Source of the DNA: Raphanus sativus
Lineage: Eukaryota > Streptophyta > Magnoliopsida > Brassicales > Brassicaceae
Length of the DNA: 64,000 nt
Direction of reading: 5' to 3'
Assembly: GCF_000801105.2 (NCBI RefSeq)
Contig: NC_079516.1
Location: 27,317,043-27,381,042, forward strand
Positions 12,121 to 24,564 of the stretch are shown here, one piece after another. The position numbers and the translations under genes were made by a program. A model generated the notes under the pieces. That model ran no database searches. It was not told the DNA's origin and was given only the letters and a program-made list of their open reading frames with translations. Positions within the stretch are counted from its first letter, which is position 1. Each line of letters opens with the position of its first letter.

Positions 12121-13394
12121 CTGTACGGAGAGAAGAAATCAGAGAAGCAGAGGCTCGCCTCGCCCATCACTAAATGAACTAAAAGCTGCAGTCTGGAAAA
12201 TCCTAACAGCGTCCAAGATCAAAACATTCATATGGAGAGCAGTGAGCAACGCCATTCCGGTGGCAGAGCTATTAGTCAAGAGAGGGATCAAAATGGATCC
12301 GGTTTGCCAAGCTTGTGGTTTTCAGGGTGAATCAACAAACCATATCATTTTCCATTGTTCTGTGGCAAGACAAGTCTGGGCATTAGCAAATGTTCTATAC
12401 CCAGAAAATGGATTTGATAAGGTATCTTATTTCTCCAATTTCCACACCCTGATGCTGATGATGAAAAATGTTCCATATCTGAAGATATGAGAAACTCGAT
12501 TCCATAGTTAGTTTGGTACCTTCGGAAGTTTAGGAATGGAATCCTTTTTGAAGCTAGAAGTAGAACTGCTACGGATGTTGTGGTCAAAGCTCTTGAGGAA
12601 GCAGAGTTTTGGTTATTGGCGTAGAGAAATGATGAAAATAAGGAGAAAGAAGAACTTGAAGCGATGACGGTTGTAAAGAAGTCATGGTCAGGTCCTCCAA
12701 GGGGTTGGTTGAAAGGAAACATTGGTGTTCACTGGGACAAAAATCAAAGGAAGTATGGTGCTGCGTGGGTTGTTAGAGACGAGAGAGGAAAAGTGCTGCT
12801 TCACAGCCGAAGGGCATTCTCCAATGTTCGATCATTAGAAGAAGCCAAATATCAAGCACTGATATGGGCTTTGCAAAGCTTTCACTCTCACCATCTCAAC
12901 CGAATAATCATTGCTATAGATGACTCAACACTTACTGGTATTGTTCTAAGACCCAGAGCTTGGCCAAATTTCAAGTACCAGCAGGTAGAAATAATGAGGA
13001 GACTTGGAAAAATAGAATGGTGGAGAACGGAAAAAGAAGATAGGACAACAAACCGAGGGTCTTTCTTCATAGCACAAAGCGTTCTCAAGGGTGGCTACTT
13101 GGAGTCTTATGTAGCATCGGATGCTCCTTTTTGGCTTAGGGAACAGTTTGAAAATGAAGAAAGACTGTCCTCTGCTGGTGTTGGTCCCTAGTGATTAACG
13201 TGTGGCATTTTTTGGTAAGGATCATGGACAGTGAATCTCCATCTAACGGGTGATTTTTTTGGTATAGTTAGCTATTGGCATTGTGTAATGCTTGGATGGC
13301 TTTTATGTTTCTGAAGTGGTTTGGTATTGTAAATGTAAAACTCTAATTGCTCGGTTGAGCAGGTTAATGAAAATTCTAGATGACAAAAAAAAAT
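12121..13394 (+). mobile_element. 5'-truncated LINE (zf-RVT and RNase H tail)
   Basis: The 3' end of a plant L1-like LINE. A zf-RVT domain comes first (about 12160-12480, KTFIWRAVSNAIPVAELLVK, then CQACG and HIIFHC). An RNase H-like domain follows (12664-13191, with GAAWVVRDERGKVL and EEAKYQALIWALQ). A stop near 12488 and another near 12624 break the frame, so it is a pseudogene. The 3' UTR ends tctagatgac followed by poly(A) at about 13383-13394. Flanks ctgtacggag (about 12119) and ttgtatggag (about 13394) may be a decayed target duplication. Confidence 0.8.
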
Positions 13395-14126
13395 TGTATG
13401 GAGAAATAAAGGAACGTCTTTTTTTCTGAAAAAAGGATTACTTTATTTCTTTCTGTCTTAACAAAGGAACGTTTTGTTCGAGCTCAAGAAACACATAATA
13501 TCGATCAATGTACAAGGGTTATCTGAATGTGCCATCCCTACTTGGACTAATAAGTAATATAACTCAAAAGAGCGATTGCTGCATGTGGAAGCCTCCTCAA
13601 CACTAAAATGCATCGTAGAATTAAAATTTTTACGATATATGAAACTGAATAATGCACTTTAAATTAAAATGATATGATAGAACAATATCAAGATTACAAT
13701 AATTAATATCAAATTCTTGAAGAACAAAAAGTGATTTGTGTGGTGGTGAGGTGTTTCTGGTTAGTTATTTAGTTTTGTGTAGTGACTAGTGTGTGATGGT
13801 TTTGATGCAATTATAATCTCATGATAAAACCACACAACAATTATAAGATAAAAAACAATTATAATATAAAATAATTAATTTAGTAAAAATATTGTATTCT
13901 TAACTTACGAACAATTTTTACCAAAAATTATAAATAATTAAAAATATATATGCTATTGAGGTATGTAGATTATTTTATTTTTTCTAATTAAAATTGAGAA
14001 AAAAAATTCTTGGATTTTTACATGTGAATGATACAAGTGGTCAAGGTCCATTTGAAGTTTTACAAAATGAATCGAAGTCTTAAGTCCAGAGTGACATAGA
14101 TAATGTCAAAGTTATGATAATGAAAC
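13395..14126. other. AT-rich intergenic DNA
   Basis: No gene or clear element was seen between the LINE and the Cassandra-like array. Confidence 0.4.
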
Positions 14127-15371
14127 AGTAACATCCCGAATTGTAATATATAGAAATGTTTTAAAAAATTAATTTGGTTACATATATTACCAAAGTTAAT
14201 TTATTTTTTCCGTCACATATCCATTTAAAACTCCAGAGTTAAGCGTGTTTGAGTTGGATTAGTAGAAAGAGAGATGACCTATGGGGAAGTGATTCGCGAT
14301 ACCGTGCGAATGAGACTAAAGCACGAAAAATGTTATATGGTGATTGCGTGTTCAATAAATAATGATTTGAGCCTAAGAAAATTAACGCATTGCCTGTTGG
14401 AATGGGATGGGCCCACGTGCCGAGTGAGCGTGTGTGGGTAGCCGTGGGCGATCGGGCGTTACATGGGGTATCAGAGCTGGTTAGTCATCTCTATTCTGAT
14501 CCGAGAGGCGTCTTGAGACCTGTCGCGGGAAGCAACGAGGACATTGCATTCTTTGAGAGAGAGGGTGAATTGTAACATCCCGCGTTGTGCTATATGAAAA
14601 GGTTTAAGAGAATTGATTTGGCTATCTATGTCACAAAAGTTGACTTACCTTTTTTGTCATACATCCGTTTAGAACTTCAAAGTTAAGCATACTTGGGCTG
14701 GAATAGTGAAATGATGGGTGATTTATCAGGAAGTGATCCACGATACCGTGCGAGTGAGGCCAAAGAACGAGAAAAGTTCAGGTGGTGATTGCAGGGTCAA
14801 TAAATAATGATTCTGAGCCTTTTGAAAATTAAAGACCGGCCGTTGGAACTGGATGGGCCCCACAGGCCGAGAGAACGGGCGTGGGTGGTCCATTAGCCGT
14901 GGACGGTCGAGACGTTACAAGTGATATCAGAGCTGGTTAGCCATCTTGGTTCTGATCCGAGAGGCGTCTTGAGATATGTCGTAGGATGCAACGAGGACGG
15001 TGCGTTCTTTGAGAGGGGGTGAATTGTAACATTCTGAGTTGTGATATATGGAAATGCTTAAGAGAATTGATTTGGCTACCTATGTCAACAAAGTTGACTT
15101 ACCTTTTCCGTCACACATCCGTTTAGAATTCCAGAATTAAGGGTGCTTAGGCTGAAGTAGTGGAATGATGGGTGATTTATCGGGAAGTGATTAGCGATAT
15201 CGTACGAGTTGACAAAGCACAAAAAAATATCATGTGGTAATTATAGGGTCAATAATAATGATTTCTAATCTTTGAATGATTAACAAACCGACCGTTGGAA
15301 CGGAATGGACCCCATGATCCAAGAAAGCAGACATAGGTGATCTATTAATTGTGGGTGGTTGTGGCGTTACA
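14127..15371 (+). mobile_element. Cassandra-like TRIM, tandem: three LTRs, two internal regions
   Basis: Three copies of a repeat of about 340 bp lie head to tail: 14127-14463, 14571-14919 and 15025-15371. The full ends are TGTAACATCC and ACGTTACA. Each contains a 5S-rRNA-like stretch (for example gagttaagcgtgtttgagtt, and the atgggtga block after it) covering the A-box, intermediate element and C-box of the Pol III internal promoter. The two internal regions (14464-14570, 14920-15024) each hold an initiator-tRNA-Met primer-binding site (tatcagagctggttag) and a purine tract (gagagggggtgaat). This is the signature of Cassandra terminal-repeat retrotransposons in miniature. No protein is encoded. 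The first LTR has lost its TG. Flanks gaaac and aaaac may be a worn 5-bp target duplication. Confidence 0.88.
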
Positions 15372-15497
15372 AAAACAAACAAGAAAAGAAAAATCGAAGA
15401 GTGCAAAAAAAAAAGAGTTTTAGATGTAAATCCAAATTAAAGAGTTTAAGATGTAAATCCAAAAGCGTTTTAGACTCATTGTAGTTCTCTTAGTTTT

Positions 15498-15573
15498 AAG
15501 TTAATGTTGTTGTTCTGAACCGGTGGAATCACGATAGAGTAGTTTATTGTTCTCAAAAAAAAGTTAATGTTGT
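15498..15573 (+). mobile_element. SINE 3'-end fragment with 13-bp TSD
   Basis: A body of about 50 bp (15511-15560) ends in a short poly(A) and is flanked by AAGTTAATGTTGT at 15498-15510 and 15561-15573. It contains ggaatcacgatagagtagtt, the tail of the SINE at 8975-9091, here on the plus strand. It is a severely 5'-truncated insertion. Confidence 0.8.
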
Positions 15574-15995
15574 CTGTCATCTTACATGGGTTAAATTGCT
15601 AATACTTGTGGGAAAGAAAATATTAGTTTTTGGGGGCAAAGCTAAATAATTTTTGAAATGTTACAAAAAAAAGCTAAATAATTTTGTTACAAAGAATTTA
15701 CAATGCTCCTGCACGCTCCCCTTGCTCGTGCTTCTCTATTTAATTCCACTTAAAAACAAGCAAGAAAAAAGAATGTTTCAATGAATATCTTGGTGAATCC
15801 AGTTTACCAGCATGTTCTTTTTAGTTATTTATTTGAATGACTTAAGATATCTTTCCTTTTTGATTGTTTCCTTTTAATGCAATTTTCCTAAACCGAAAAG
15901 GAAATCGGTAATGTCTATATAAACACACCTCAGTGAAAATAAATCAATACGTTAATTTTTTATTTGTGTCAATCACTATTTTTTGGTAAACCACA
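15574..15995. other. Upstream region of the zinc-ribbon gene
   Basis: AT-rich sequence. A TATA-like tctatataaacaca lies at about 15914-15927, about 70-80 bp before the start codon at 15996, and fits a promoter for the next gene. Confidence 0.45.
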
Positions 15996-16374
15996 ATGTC
16001 GACAGTAAAGATCGGTGAAGAAACGATGTGGTGTGGTCACTGCGGCGTTAACACTCCAACCCGCCATGAAGGAAAAGATGGTTCCGTCAAGTAAATGCCC
16101 TCACCAAATAATCAATTTTCATAATTTTTCTTTGTAACTGAATTTTTCATAATTTTGCTACCTTAAACTATTGTAGTTATCAAATTTTTAATTTGTGTAA
16201 ATTGTCGAAATAATTCGCAGGTCTTGCAATTGGTGTGGGAAAGTGTTGGCGGATGAGACTGGAACCGCTGAAGAATATACTAAACTCTTCCTTCAACATC
16301 ATCAGGCGTTACAAGACTCAATTACGGTTACTGGCAAAAGAAGTCGACGTACCAAAAAAAAACCATTAAACTGA
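15996..16374 (+). CDS. Small TFIIB/BRF-type zinc-ribbon protein
   Basis: Two exons, 15996-16090 and 16221-16374 (GT-AG, phase kept), encode 82 residues. The N-terminal half is a four-cysteine zinc ribbon: C13-x2-C16 in MWCGHCGVNTP and C34-x2-C37 in SCNWCGKVL. This resembles the N-terminal ribbon of BRF/TFIIIB and TFIIB factors (WCxHCG, then CxxCGxxL). The rest is a short helix-prone stretch and a basic tail (GKRSRRTKKKP). The cyclin-like repeats of TFIIB and BRF are missing, so it is either a stand-alone ribbon protein of the kind found in crucifer genomes or a degenerate fragment. Support comes from the intact frame across a splice, four conserved cysteines and an upstream TATA. No expression evidence is available here, and function is not claimed. 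Confidence 0.65.
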
Positions 16375-17095
16375 GTTTGTTATTATTTTAAGTTAGAACA
16401 TACGTGTCTGCTTAATTATATTGGTATTACACGGATATCAAAATTATTTTCTCAGAAATATATGACTGTAAGATTATTATCGTTACAATTAAATTACGAA
16501 TCATTTATATATTGATAGACAAACATTTAAAAGTTATAATCTGTAGTTTGTATTAATTAAAAAGTGTCATGTTGAGTTGTAACATAATTAAAATATTAAT
16601 TTTATTTATATGGCGGTTTGAAAAATCAACTGAGATTTTGTTAGTCCAAAATTAAATTGATAGAGAATGTTATATTGTATATTATATCCATTATAAGACC
16701 ATTTATCTATAAGATTAAAATTTATTATATATTATTTCCTTAAATAAAACCTATGAAATTACCTAACGTGATATATATATATATATATTTTTTTTTTTCA
16801 TACCGTTTAAATTAAATTAGTGATTTTAAATAATAAAGATTTGCTAACAATCAGTATACTTTCTAACATTTTTTGTTTAATTTTTTATTATTAAAATAAA
16901 TTACAAAATTACATTTAATCATATGATAAACATTTAGATTTTTTCTATATGTTGTATTTTGAATTTTTTAAAACGAGTATAAATTAATAAAATTGTTAAA
17001 AGTATCACATAAACTTTTGTCATCAAAGTTTAAATTTTTATGTGATAAATATAATGATTATAAAACCACATGAATAAATAATTTTATTTTGATAG

Positions 17096-17139
<44 letters not shown>

Positions 17140-17569
17140 TACCGTTTAAATTAAATTATACATCATATGAAAATACATAGTTAACATATATTGAACGTAT
17201 ATTGAAAATTTAATATTTTAATTTTGAAATCTTCATTGCTTTTTTTAAAATGATTATAAATTATTAAAACCACTAAACATTCCACATCTGCTGACAAAAA
17301 AAAAACATTCCACATTAAAAAATAATCCATTGGTGTAAAATTTTATTACACAAATATGCAAACAATCATAAAATCATATAAGTAGAAACTCCATTTAATA
17401 AATATCCATATTAAAAGTATACTATATATCTATCTTAATATCATTTAAATTTAGTTATACATCATATACATAGATAAGATTGATTATTTTGATATATTTA
17501 CCCTAAAATGATTGCGAACAAACAAGAGTGATCGTTTGATTTATATGTGAACGCCAATTTATTACATAA
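16375..17569. other. AT-rich intergenic DNA
   Basis: Contains (TA)n runs near 16770-16790 and 17099-17136. No gene or bounded element was recognised. Confidence 0.45.
17099..17136. repeat. (AT)n microsatellite
   Basis: About 18 uninterrupted AT dinucleotides. Confidence 0.95.
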
Positions 17570-20500
17570 CTAGATAGTGATCCGTGCGGACGCACGGATG
17601 TATATTCTACATAATTATATGTTTTTGTCTGTTGTAAAAATATTCTATTTTCATTGGTTATTGAGTTTTGATATTGGTGTATATTGTTCATTTTTGTTAG
17701 TATCCACTTTTAAACTAAAACATTGTATTATTTTTTGTATTTTTCATTGGACTTGATAACAAAAACATTATTGTGTAAAATATTAGAGTATTTAGTTTAG
17801 ATATTGTGTGTTTTTATAAAATTATAAAATAAAGTTAATGATTAAGATTATATTTAAAAGTTATAATATGTACTTAATGAAAAAAAATTAGACAACAACA
17901 ATATAAAGTATTGGAAAGTAACCCAAAAAATATTTTAAAAATATAGATCTCTAGCAATTATATATAGCAAGTCCAAGTTAATGAACTGAATTGGGCCATT
18001 TTGTTATGATTTAAAAATTGGTAGATCATATTTAACCAAAACAATAGTGAACTTAAACATTGGAATTGTAATGTTATGGTTTTGTAATTGTATGCTTTAG
18101 TAACTATAAACAAAGATAGGTAGGAAAGTGATATGATGTGGTTTATAATTGGTTTGTCATTTTACGGTCTAGTAATAACACACACATTAATGCCAGAACG
18201 TGATTGTGCATTGAGTTGATAGAAAGCTGTGTATTTATATGCAAGTAGATGACGTTTAGTTAGGAAATATATTTAATATTGTATTTAATTAGGCTTAATT
18301 TATGGGAGATAAGAGAGCATATTCTACTGTAATATTCCTTTAAATTAAATTTATTCCTTTTTTAAAATATTAGAATTCCGTATTCCATATATACAGAATT
18401 TGTTAGGAAATATATTTAATATTGTATTTAATTCCGTATTATTGAATGCAATTTAAACAAAGATCTGTATAATACAAAATATTAACTCCAACACGAGATT
18501 TGTTCATATACATGAATAAAATATTTGATTTTTAGTTGGTTGACAATGATCCCGCAATCTATTTATATAAAATTGGGTTTACTCTCTCCTGGTGAAGACA
18601 CCTCAGCAGACAGGTCATAAACTCAGTTTACAGGAGCACGACACGTGTCCTATATATAAACGTTGCGTTTCATTTAGAAAATATGGGTTACAGTTTATGT
18701 GGGCTTTACGTTTACTGACCCATCTCAATAGTGAGAATCCCTAAGCGTCGATTTTGATTCTAGGGTTCACCACTTCCTCGAGAGATTGAGTCGCCGACGC
18801 TGACGTGATGAATCTGTTGGCGGTAATCTCACGTCCTTCGGTCTTCTTCCTCACTGATCGAAACGTTCAACGTAACAGACGCATCGCCTTAAAACCCTTT
18901 TTAATCGAACCACTACGATCTATTATTAAATGTGAGCTTCTCTTATGTGAGACAGTGTACCTGCAACTATAAAAGAAAGTTAGACATCATCTTCTCAGAA
19001 TCATATTTTCAATCTGATTAACTTACGAAATAAACTTACTCTAAGAGAAATGGCTAATACCAAAATTCTTCTCTTACCTTATTTGTCTCAGCGACCTCGA
19101 CTCCTTGCCATGCCATTCCACAACTTCTCATGTATCTCTATCGCAGATCAGATTGATCTCCGATGGTGCAACCGCGATTGCCGCCCCCGTGTTCGTGTCA
19201 AAGCTTCTCCACGGCGTGAGTCGCGTTCATCTTTTCACCGCCGCGACCTTCTAAGCTCACATCCAACAGCCATCTCAGCTCCCACAGTCATCGATGTCAC
19301 ATACAATTGCAGATGATCTCAAAACCGCGATTTGCCCACCATCAGGCGACGAGCCTAATCCCAGAGCTTGAAATCGGCCGATCTAGGTGTGGAAGACCCT
19401 CGATCTGATAAACAACTTAAGTTACATCTATTTGCAGTTTGGTCCTTTCTCTTTTGTTTCTTTTTGAATTCAGTTTCACCTAACCAAAGGAAAACTCCAA
19501 CCGTTTATATGCATAAACACATATGAACCTTTTTTTTTGTCGACATAATGATGTTTACAGCCCATATCGTTTACAGACCAGCCCAATTGAACCTAATCTA
19601 CAAGGACGAACATTACAGTAAATGATATAGCCCAACACGGTCAACTCAATTGAGATAAGATGAAAGTAAATGAAGACGCATGTTTCATGAACGAATACGT
19701 GTTGCTTTTCTGGGTAGAACGCAAACGGTGCGGGAATCATCGACTCCGAAGCTCTACAGTGCCGGAGGCTATCTCCTGCACGTCTACCTCCACCGACGTA
19801 TAATCAACATCACCAGAAGCTCCATTGAAGCGCTTCTTCTCTTCATTCGCCTTCCTCCTTCACTCTCAAGTTCTCAACCTTCAACGACCACTTGAGGGGA
19901 ACGCTTCCACATCTTCAAAGCAAGCTCAGCCTGAAGATCTTAAGCGCCCACTGAGCACTGCGTACGCGATGTTACCCAATCGAATACAGAGGATCCGGTT
20001 TGAGTGATGTTGGATGGAATGAAATGAAGACCTTAGAGAGAGAGCTGAAATCTTCAATCATGAATCGGACTCTGTTATTTAGTTCAACCCATAACAGAGA
20101 TTAAAGAGATGACTGGGATTAGAAGGATGAGAACGAGGAAGAAACACATATGAACTAAAAACATCTAAATAATCATAAAAGAACTAAAAATAAATACTAA
20201 AATTCATTAAAGTAAGTAGATATCACATAGCTGTTCGTATTACTTTATACTAACAAGCTTATCAAAATTCGGAATGATTTTGTTTTCAGAAAAATACTAG
20301 AAAATGTTGTTTTCATCCTAAATATATAGATAAAAAAAGCATTCCTATATTTTTTTAAAGTGCAACATACATGTATAATAAATTACTATCGGGTAGAATT
20401 TACCGAAAAGGATAATTGCTTCAAACGCATAAAAATCAATTAACAGAGTTAGAGTCACCTTAATCATTCTCTGGCAAACTATACACTACAGAATAATTAT

Positions 20501-21042
20501 AACTCACTAATATATCATTGACAATGAATGTGACACATGTTAATTAGTTTTACAAGCAAATGACTAAATTTATTTTCTTTATTTGAGTAAAAAAAAATGG
20601 TTGGTTACTTAACCGAATGCTCGTAATACATAATGACCGAAACATGACCAGCTGACTATCTTCTCAGATTATGTTTTACGAAAACCATAGTAGTAATATA
20701 CATATAGAAAATTGCATTAATATCATAATTTATGTGAATTAATATTATATATAATATATTGTTTCTGGTTCAATTTGTTTCCGGTTCATTTTGTTTCCGG
20801 TATCATATACTGATATGCGTGTATTGACTAAGAAGTCAATATCTGATTTTAATTCTAAGATATGATAATATGCCGGCCCAAATAGATATTGTAAATCGTT
20901 TTAATGGGTTTCGTTGAAATGTAATAATCAAAGTCTGGCAGAAATTAATGTTGGATTGTTCAAATAGAGTGGCATGAGTCGGTAATTATTGAGGAAAACT
21001 CAGGATCAAATCTTATTTGTACTTCAGTTTTAATAGATTAGA
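17570..21042 (-). mobile_element. Candidate Helitron carrying GC-rich gene-like sequence
   Basis: On the minus strand the proposed 5' end is TCTAATCTATTAAAACTGAA at 21042 (A before it), and the 3' end is a perfect hairpin (ATCCGTGCG, TC, CGCACGGAT) followed by CACTATCTAG at 17570, with T next. The 3' end is convincing. The pairing with this 5' end is inference, based on similarity to the start of the element at 25250-26426. Within it, 18720-20110 is clearly richer in GC than the surroundings. Confidence 0.6.
18720..20110. other. GC-rich, gene-like block of unknown origin
   Basis: This block has exon-like composition (for example ccgccgcgaccttctaagct) inside very AT-rich DNA. A plus-strand frame of 88 codons opens at 19050 and a minus-strand frame of 61 codons lies at 19555-19740. 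Neither has a domain I recognise, and splice-like junctions are not consistent. It most likely represents host gene pieces captured by the enclosing Helitron. I assign no function. Confidence 0.4.
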
Positions 21043-22200
21043 TAGTAATTGATTTCTTAGTTATTTAATATACAATTTCATAATATGTAGAAGAATATAA
21101 AATAAGTAATAAATATAAAATATTTATTCTACACAAGACGCATATTTTAATCTAAGTATGTATCTTTTTAATAATTTTAAATATTAAACATTTCTAAATC
21201 TGAGACCAAAATAAAAGAACAAAGTGAGAAAAAACTTAAAAATCAATACTTATATCAAGCAGTAACAAAAATGAAAAAAGAACGATATAAAAAGAGAAAA
21301 TATTGAAAATAAATAAGACCGACACGTGAACGTAAACTTATTATAACCATAATTAACTTTTGAATTGTAAAATTATAATATAAAACCGAGTTGACATAGT
21401 TTCATTGTAACCAAATAGTAGGCCTGAGATTCTGTGGCTTCAATGTTAAGTTCTTATTCGATAAGTGACTTTTTTTACCTAAGATATTTTAAAAATGAGA
21501 TCAGTTCATCAATAAACAAATTATGTAATTAACAAAAAAAATTTAAAAAATTGTTTAAAGAACAAAATTATTAATCCTATCAAGAATATAAATTTTATTT
21601 TACATACAATATTTTTTAATTAATTTTCATATAATTTTACCATGCGCAAACCGCATGTTTTATTCTAATCAGGTGTTAAAATTAAATACGGACCCGTAAT
21701 AAAGAACCTTCAAATCAAATATTTATGTTGCAGACTTACAGTCCGTAGAAATTGTTAAAATATATGTCTTTATGAATTTCGAACTTAGAAAAACCATTAA
21801 CAAAATTAACCCTATCGTATAACGTTTTGAGAGCAGAAATCAAATCACAAAGAAACGTCGAAGGATTTGACTTAAAATGTATGTATATCCAAGTTTTGTC
21901 GTGAGAAAATTGTGGTAATGGTGACGTTACTAAAAGCATTTGCAACTCTACTCTATTTTTATACTAAATTCTATTATAGAGTAAAACCTCTTCTAATTCT
22001 ACTTTATAATTGAATAGTGGGTGAGATTATTCTATATTTGGAGTTATTCTATTTTCAATTCGATTATAGAGTTGAACATTTTTATTTATATAATTTAATT
22101 ATTTTATTTATTATTCTTTTTATTTTGTAACTATATATGTAATGTAATTATGAAAGCAACACATAATTGTGTTCAACAGATGTATATATATATACATGTC
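21043..22200. other. AT-rich DNA with a possible Helitron 3' end
   Basis: A short hairpin (atgcg, caaac, cgcat) followed by gttttattctaat at about 21643-21675 looks like a plus-strand Helitron terminus ending CTAA. No matching 5' end was fixed. From about 21937 there is a repeat rich in tctattttta and attatagagt, probably a MITE. No genes. Confidence 0.35.
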
Positions 22201-24564
22201 TAAAGCTAATTATTATTGACGGATTGATTATCATGTGCTCAGACCGGCTCTGTTTCAGGTCAGTGGTCGAGTGAAGTTGAAGGATCAATCCAGTTCATCT
22301 AGTGGATCCGTTTCCTCTCTAAGTAATAAGTTGATCATGGACTGATCATTTTCCTTGAACCATCTAGTGAACTGATGTAAGCTGAGGAACTCAACCAATT
22401 GAATAAACGTAGTACTTATGCTATGTTGTGTTCAGTTTTCCTATCTCAATATGACACTCTGTCTAGCTATTTGATCCCTTGGTTTACTTAAGCTTATTGC
22501 TCAAATTCAGTTTCAAACCTTCCTTTATTCGGTTTCAATAATTCTTTCAAGGTGAGTTGAGATAGTTGAATGGTTAGATTATGTATGAGTGTTGCATCAT
22601 TGATCCACACTGAGTGTTTCACGTTATAGCTCAAGATGCCCAAAAATCCGGAATTACGTGATTGCAGCCTAGGACCGTGTACTGTGTACTGGATGACTAT
22701 CCAGTGTCGGATGTTTATTAAGTGACTATCTTTTGGTGACAATAGTTATTTACCTGCTTTTTTTTATCAACAGTTATTTACCTGCTAAGATCTTAGCTTA
22801 TGTGGTTTTGGGCTTAGCATATACCTATATTTAAGTATAAGTAAAGAAGGGGTGATATGGAGTGATGATTAAGATGATATTTTATAGTGATGGATTATGA
22901 CTAGTACTTGCATGATCATACTTACGCATTATTGCAATTGCTTGTGTTTATAAATTAATGTGTAGTTGGATCTAGATTCCACATCTCCTTCTCTAGAAGA
23001 TTGACCCCGTGGAAGCTCAAACGAACCCTATAGAACCAGAACCAATAAAATTCAGCAGAACTAAAGAACAATAATCTTCTTACATAAACCCTCAAAGCAT
23101 ACAGCTGGTGGAGACCGCACAAATGACTAAATTTATATCCTTATAATCAGACATTCGCATAAACGATCTCCTTACACTCTTACAGCATTCAGATTCTCAA
23201 ACTGAAATTATTTGAACCAACATGGCGATGTTCTGCCATTGAAATAAAAGCAATATTAAGGAGAGGCCATTGAAACAAAAGCAATATTAAGCAGATCTAG
23301 TCTACGGCAATCGGATCTAATTGCATACCTTAAAGGTTGAAAACAAACGGTGACGGAGATACTATCCCGCTCAGAGTTAACAGTCTCCTCCACAGGCTCC
23401 TCACCGAGAAGCTTCTCCGACGGGTAAGGAACAGGAAGCTTCTCCGACGGGTAAGGAACAGGCGACTGAGAACACGACACGTGGCTTGAACTCCCATCCT
23501 TCGGGTTCACGCGTAAGGATCGGTTCACGGAATTAAACGTTTTTTTCATTTTCTTTTATCAATACAGCCCTAAAAACTCGTGCCATGAACCCCTTTAAAT
23601 CTGTTAATGCGGATGCTCTTAGTAGTTACTCATGAATATTCATGTGTGCAGATGAAAACCAGGCGGGAGACTTTTCTCTTTTGGACTTGAAGAAAAGGCA
23701 AATCAGTGGTAGTATTTTCTTGTGATTGCTTGTTTATGATTGAATGTGTAGCTAGATCTTAGATTCACTGAGTAAACTCGTTGGTGGTTACTCATGACTC
23801 ATTCGTATGTGCAGGTGACCTTAGGCGGGTGACTTTTTTCTTTTGGACTTAAAGGAAGGGCAAAATCAGTATTTTTTTGTCCTTGCAACGTCTCTTTTAT
23901 TATATGTTTACTATAAAACGTTGATGCGAAGTAGGCTACGGAATAAAACTATAAACCGTTTATAAGATGTCTCGAGTAAATAGTAAATATAATGTATAAA
24001 GAATGTTTACGACTGACGAGTTTCTATATGATATTAGTCTTTGCCTGGAACAAACTAACTCTCAGGTATTCGGTCCCATTGAAAAGCCTAGATCAATACT
24101 TACATGAGCGTCAGTGGTCTCAGATTGCTAGTTAAAACACTTGGAAGTATTCCGTGAACCTCAAAATTGGCTTTCTGGGAGCATTGACTGTGTCATTACT
24201 GATCATCTACGTTCGGCGGTGTCATAGTAACATTACATTTGAAATTCTGAATTTTGATAACGCCAATGCACATACAATTATCGAAGAAGCAAGAACTATA
24301 TGTCGATGTAGCTTTAGTTGGCGATTTATTTGCATTCCTCTGATATATGATTTGGAGTTTCAAATTTCCTACTCTTGGATGACTTAATTGTTACTTCTAC
24401 TGATCATTGAACATTGTTCTCGTTCTGTTTTCGAGAATTGAAAGATTGAGTGTGAAAAAACAGAACGTGTGTGCTCGTTTGAGTTCCATTATCAATTGCT
24501 TTAGATGATGGTTGTTTGGCAAAAATTGTGTTGAATGTTAATAACACATCAGATAGGAAATGAA
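22201..24564. other. Intergenic region with local duplications, no clear gene
   Basis: Related segments recur: attgcttgtgtttataaatt at about 22938 and attgcttgtttatgattgaa at about 23727; and ggcgggagacttttctcttt at about 23662 with ggcgggtgacttttttcttt at about 23825. A minus-strand frame (23256-23549) has a 27-bp in-frame tandem repeat at 23410-23462 but no known domain. A plus-strand frame at 24154-24387 starts with a hydrophobic stretch and is also unrecognised. Confidence 0.4.
23410..23462 (-). repeat. 27-bp in-frame tandem duplication
   Basis: The unit beginning agcttctccgacgggtaagg is repeated directly at 23410 and 23437. On the minus strand it encodes the nonapeptide PVPYPSEKL twice. 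Confidence 0.85.

Noticed and set aside
14390..14575. Open frame of 61 codons across the Cassandra-like LTR1 and internal region
   Set aside because: It overlaps the 5S-like LTR end and primer-binding site. TRIMs are non-coding and the frame is not kept in the next repeat.
14127..15371. Possible 5S rRNA gene array
   Set aside because: The 5S similarity is partial, lies inside LTR-like repeats with PBS and PPT, and the flanking spacer is not 5S rDNA spacer.
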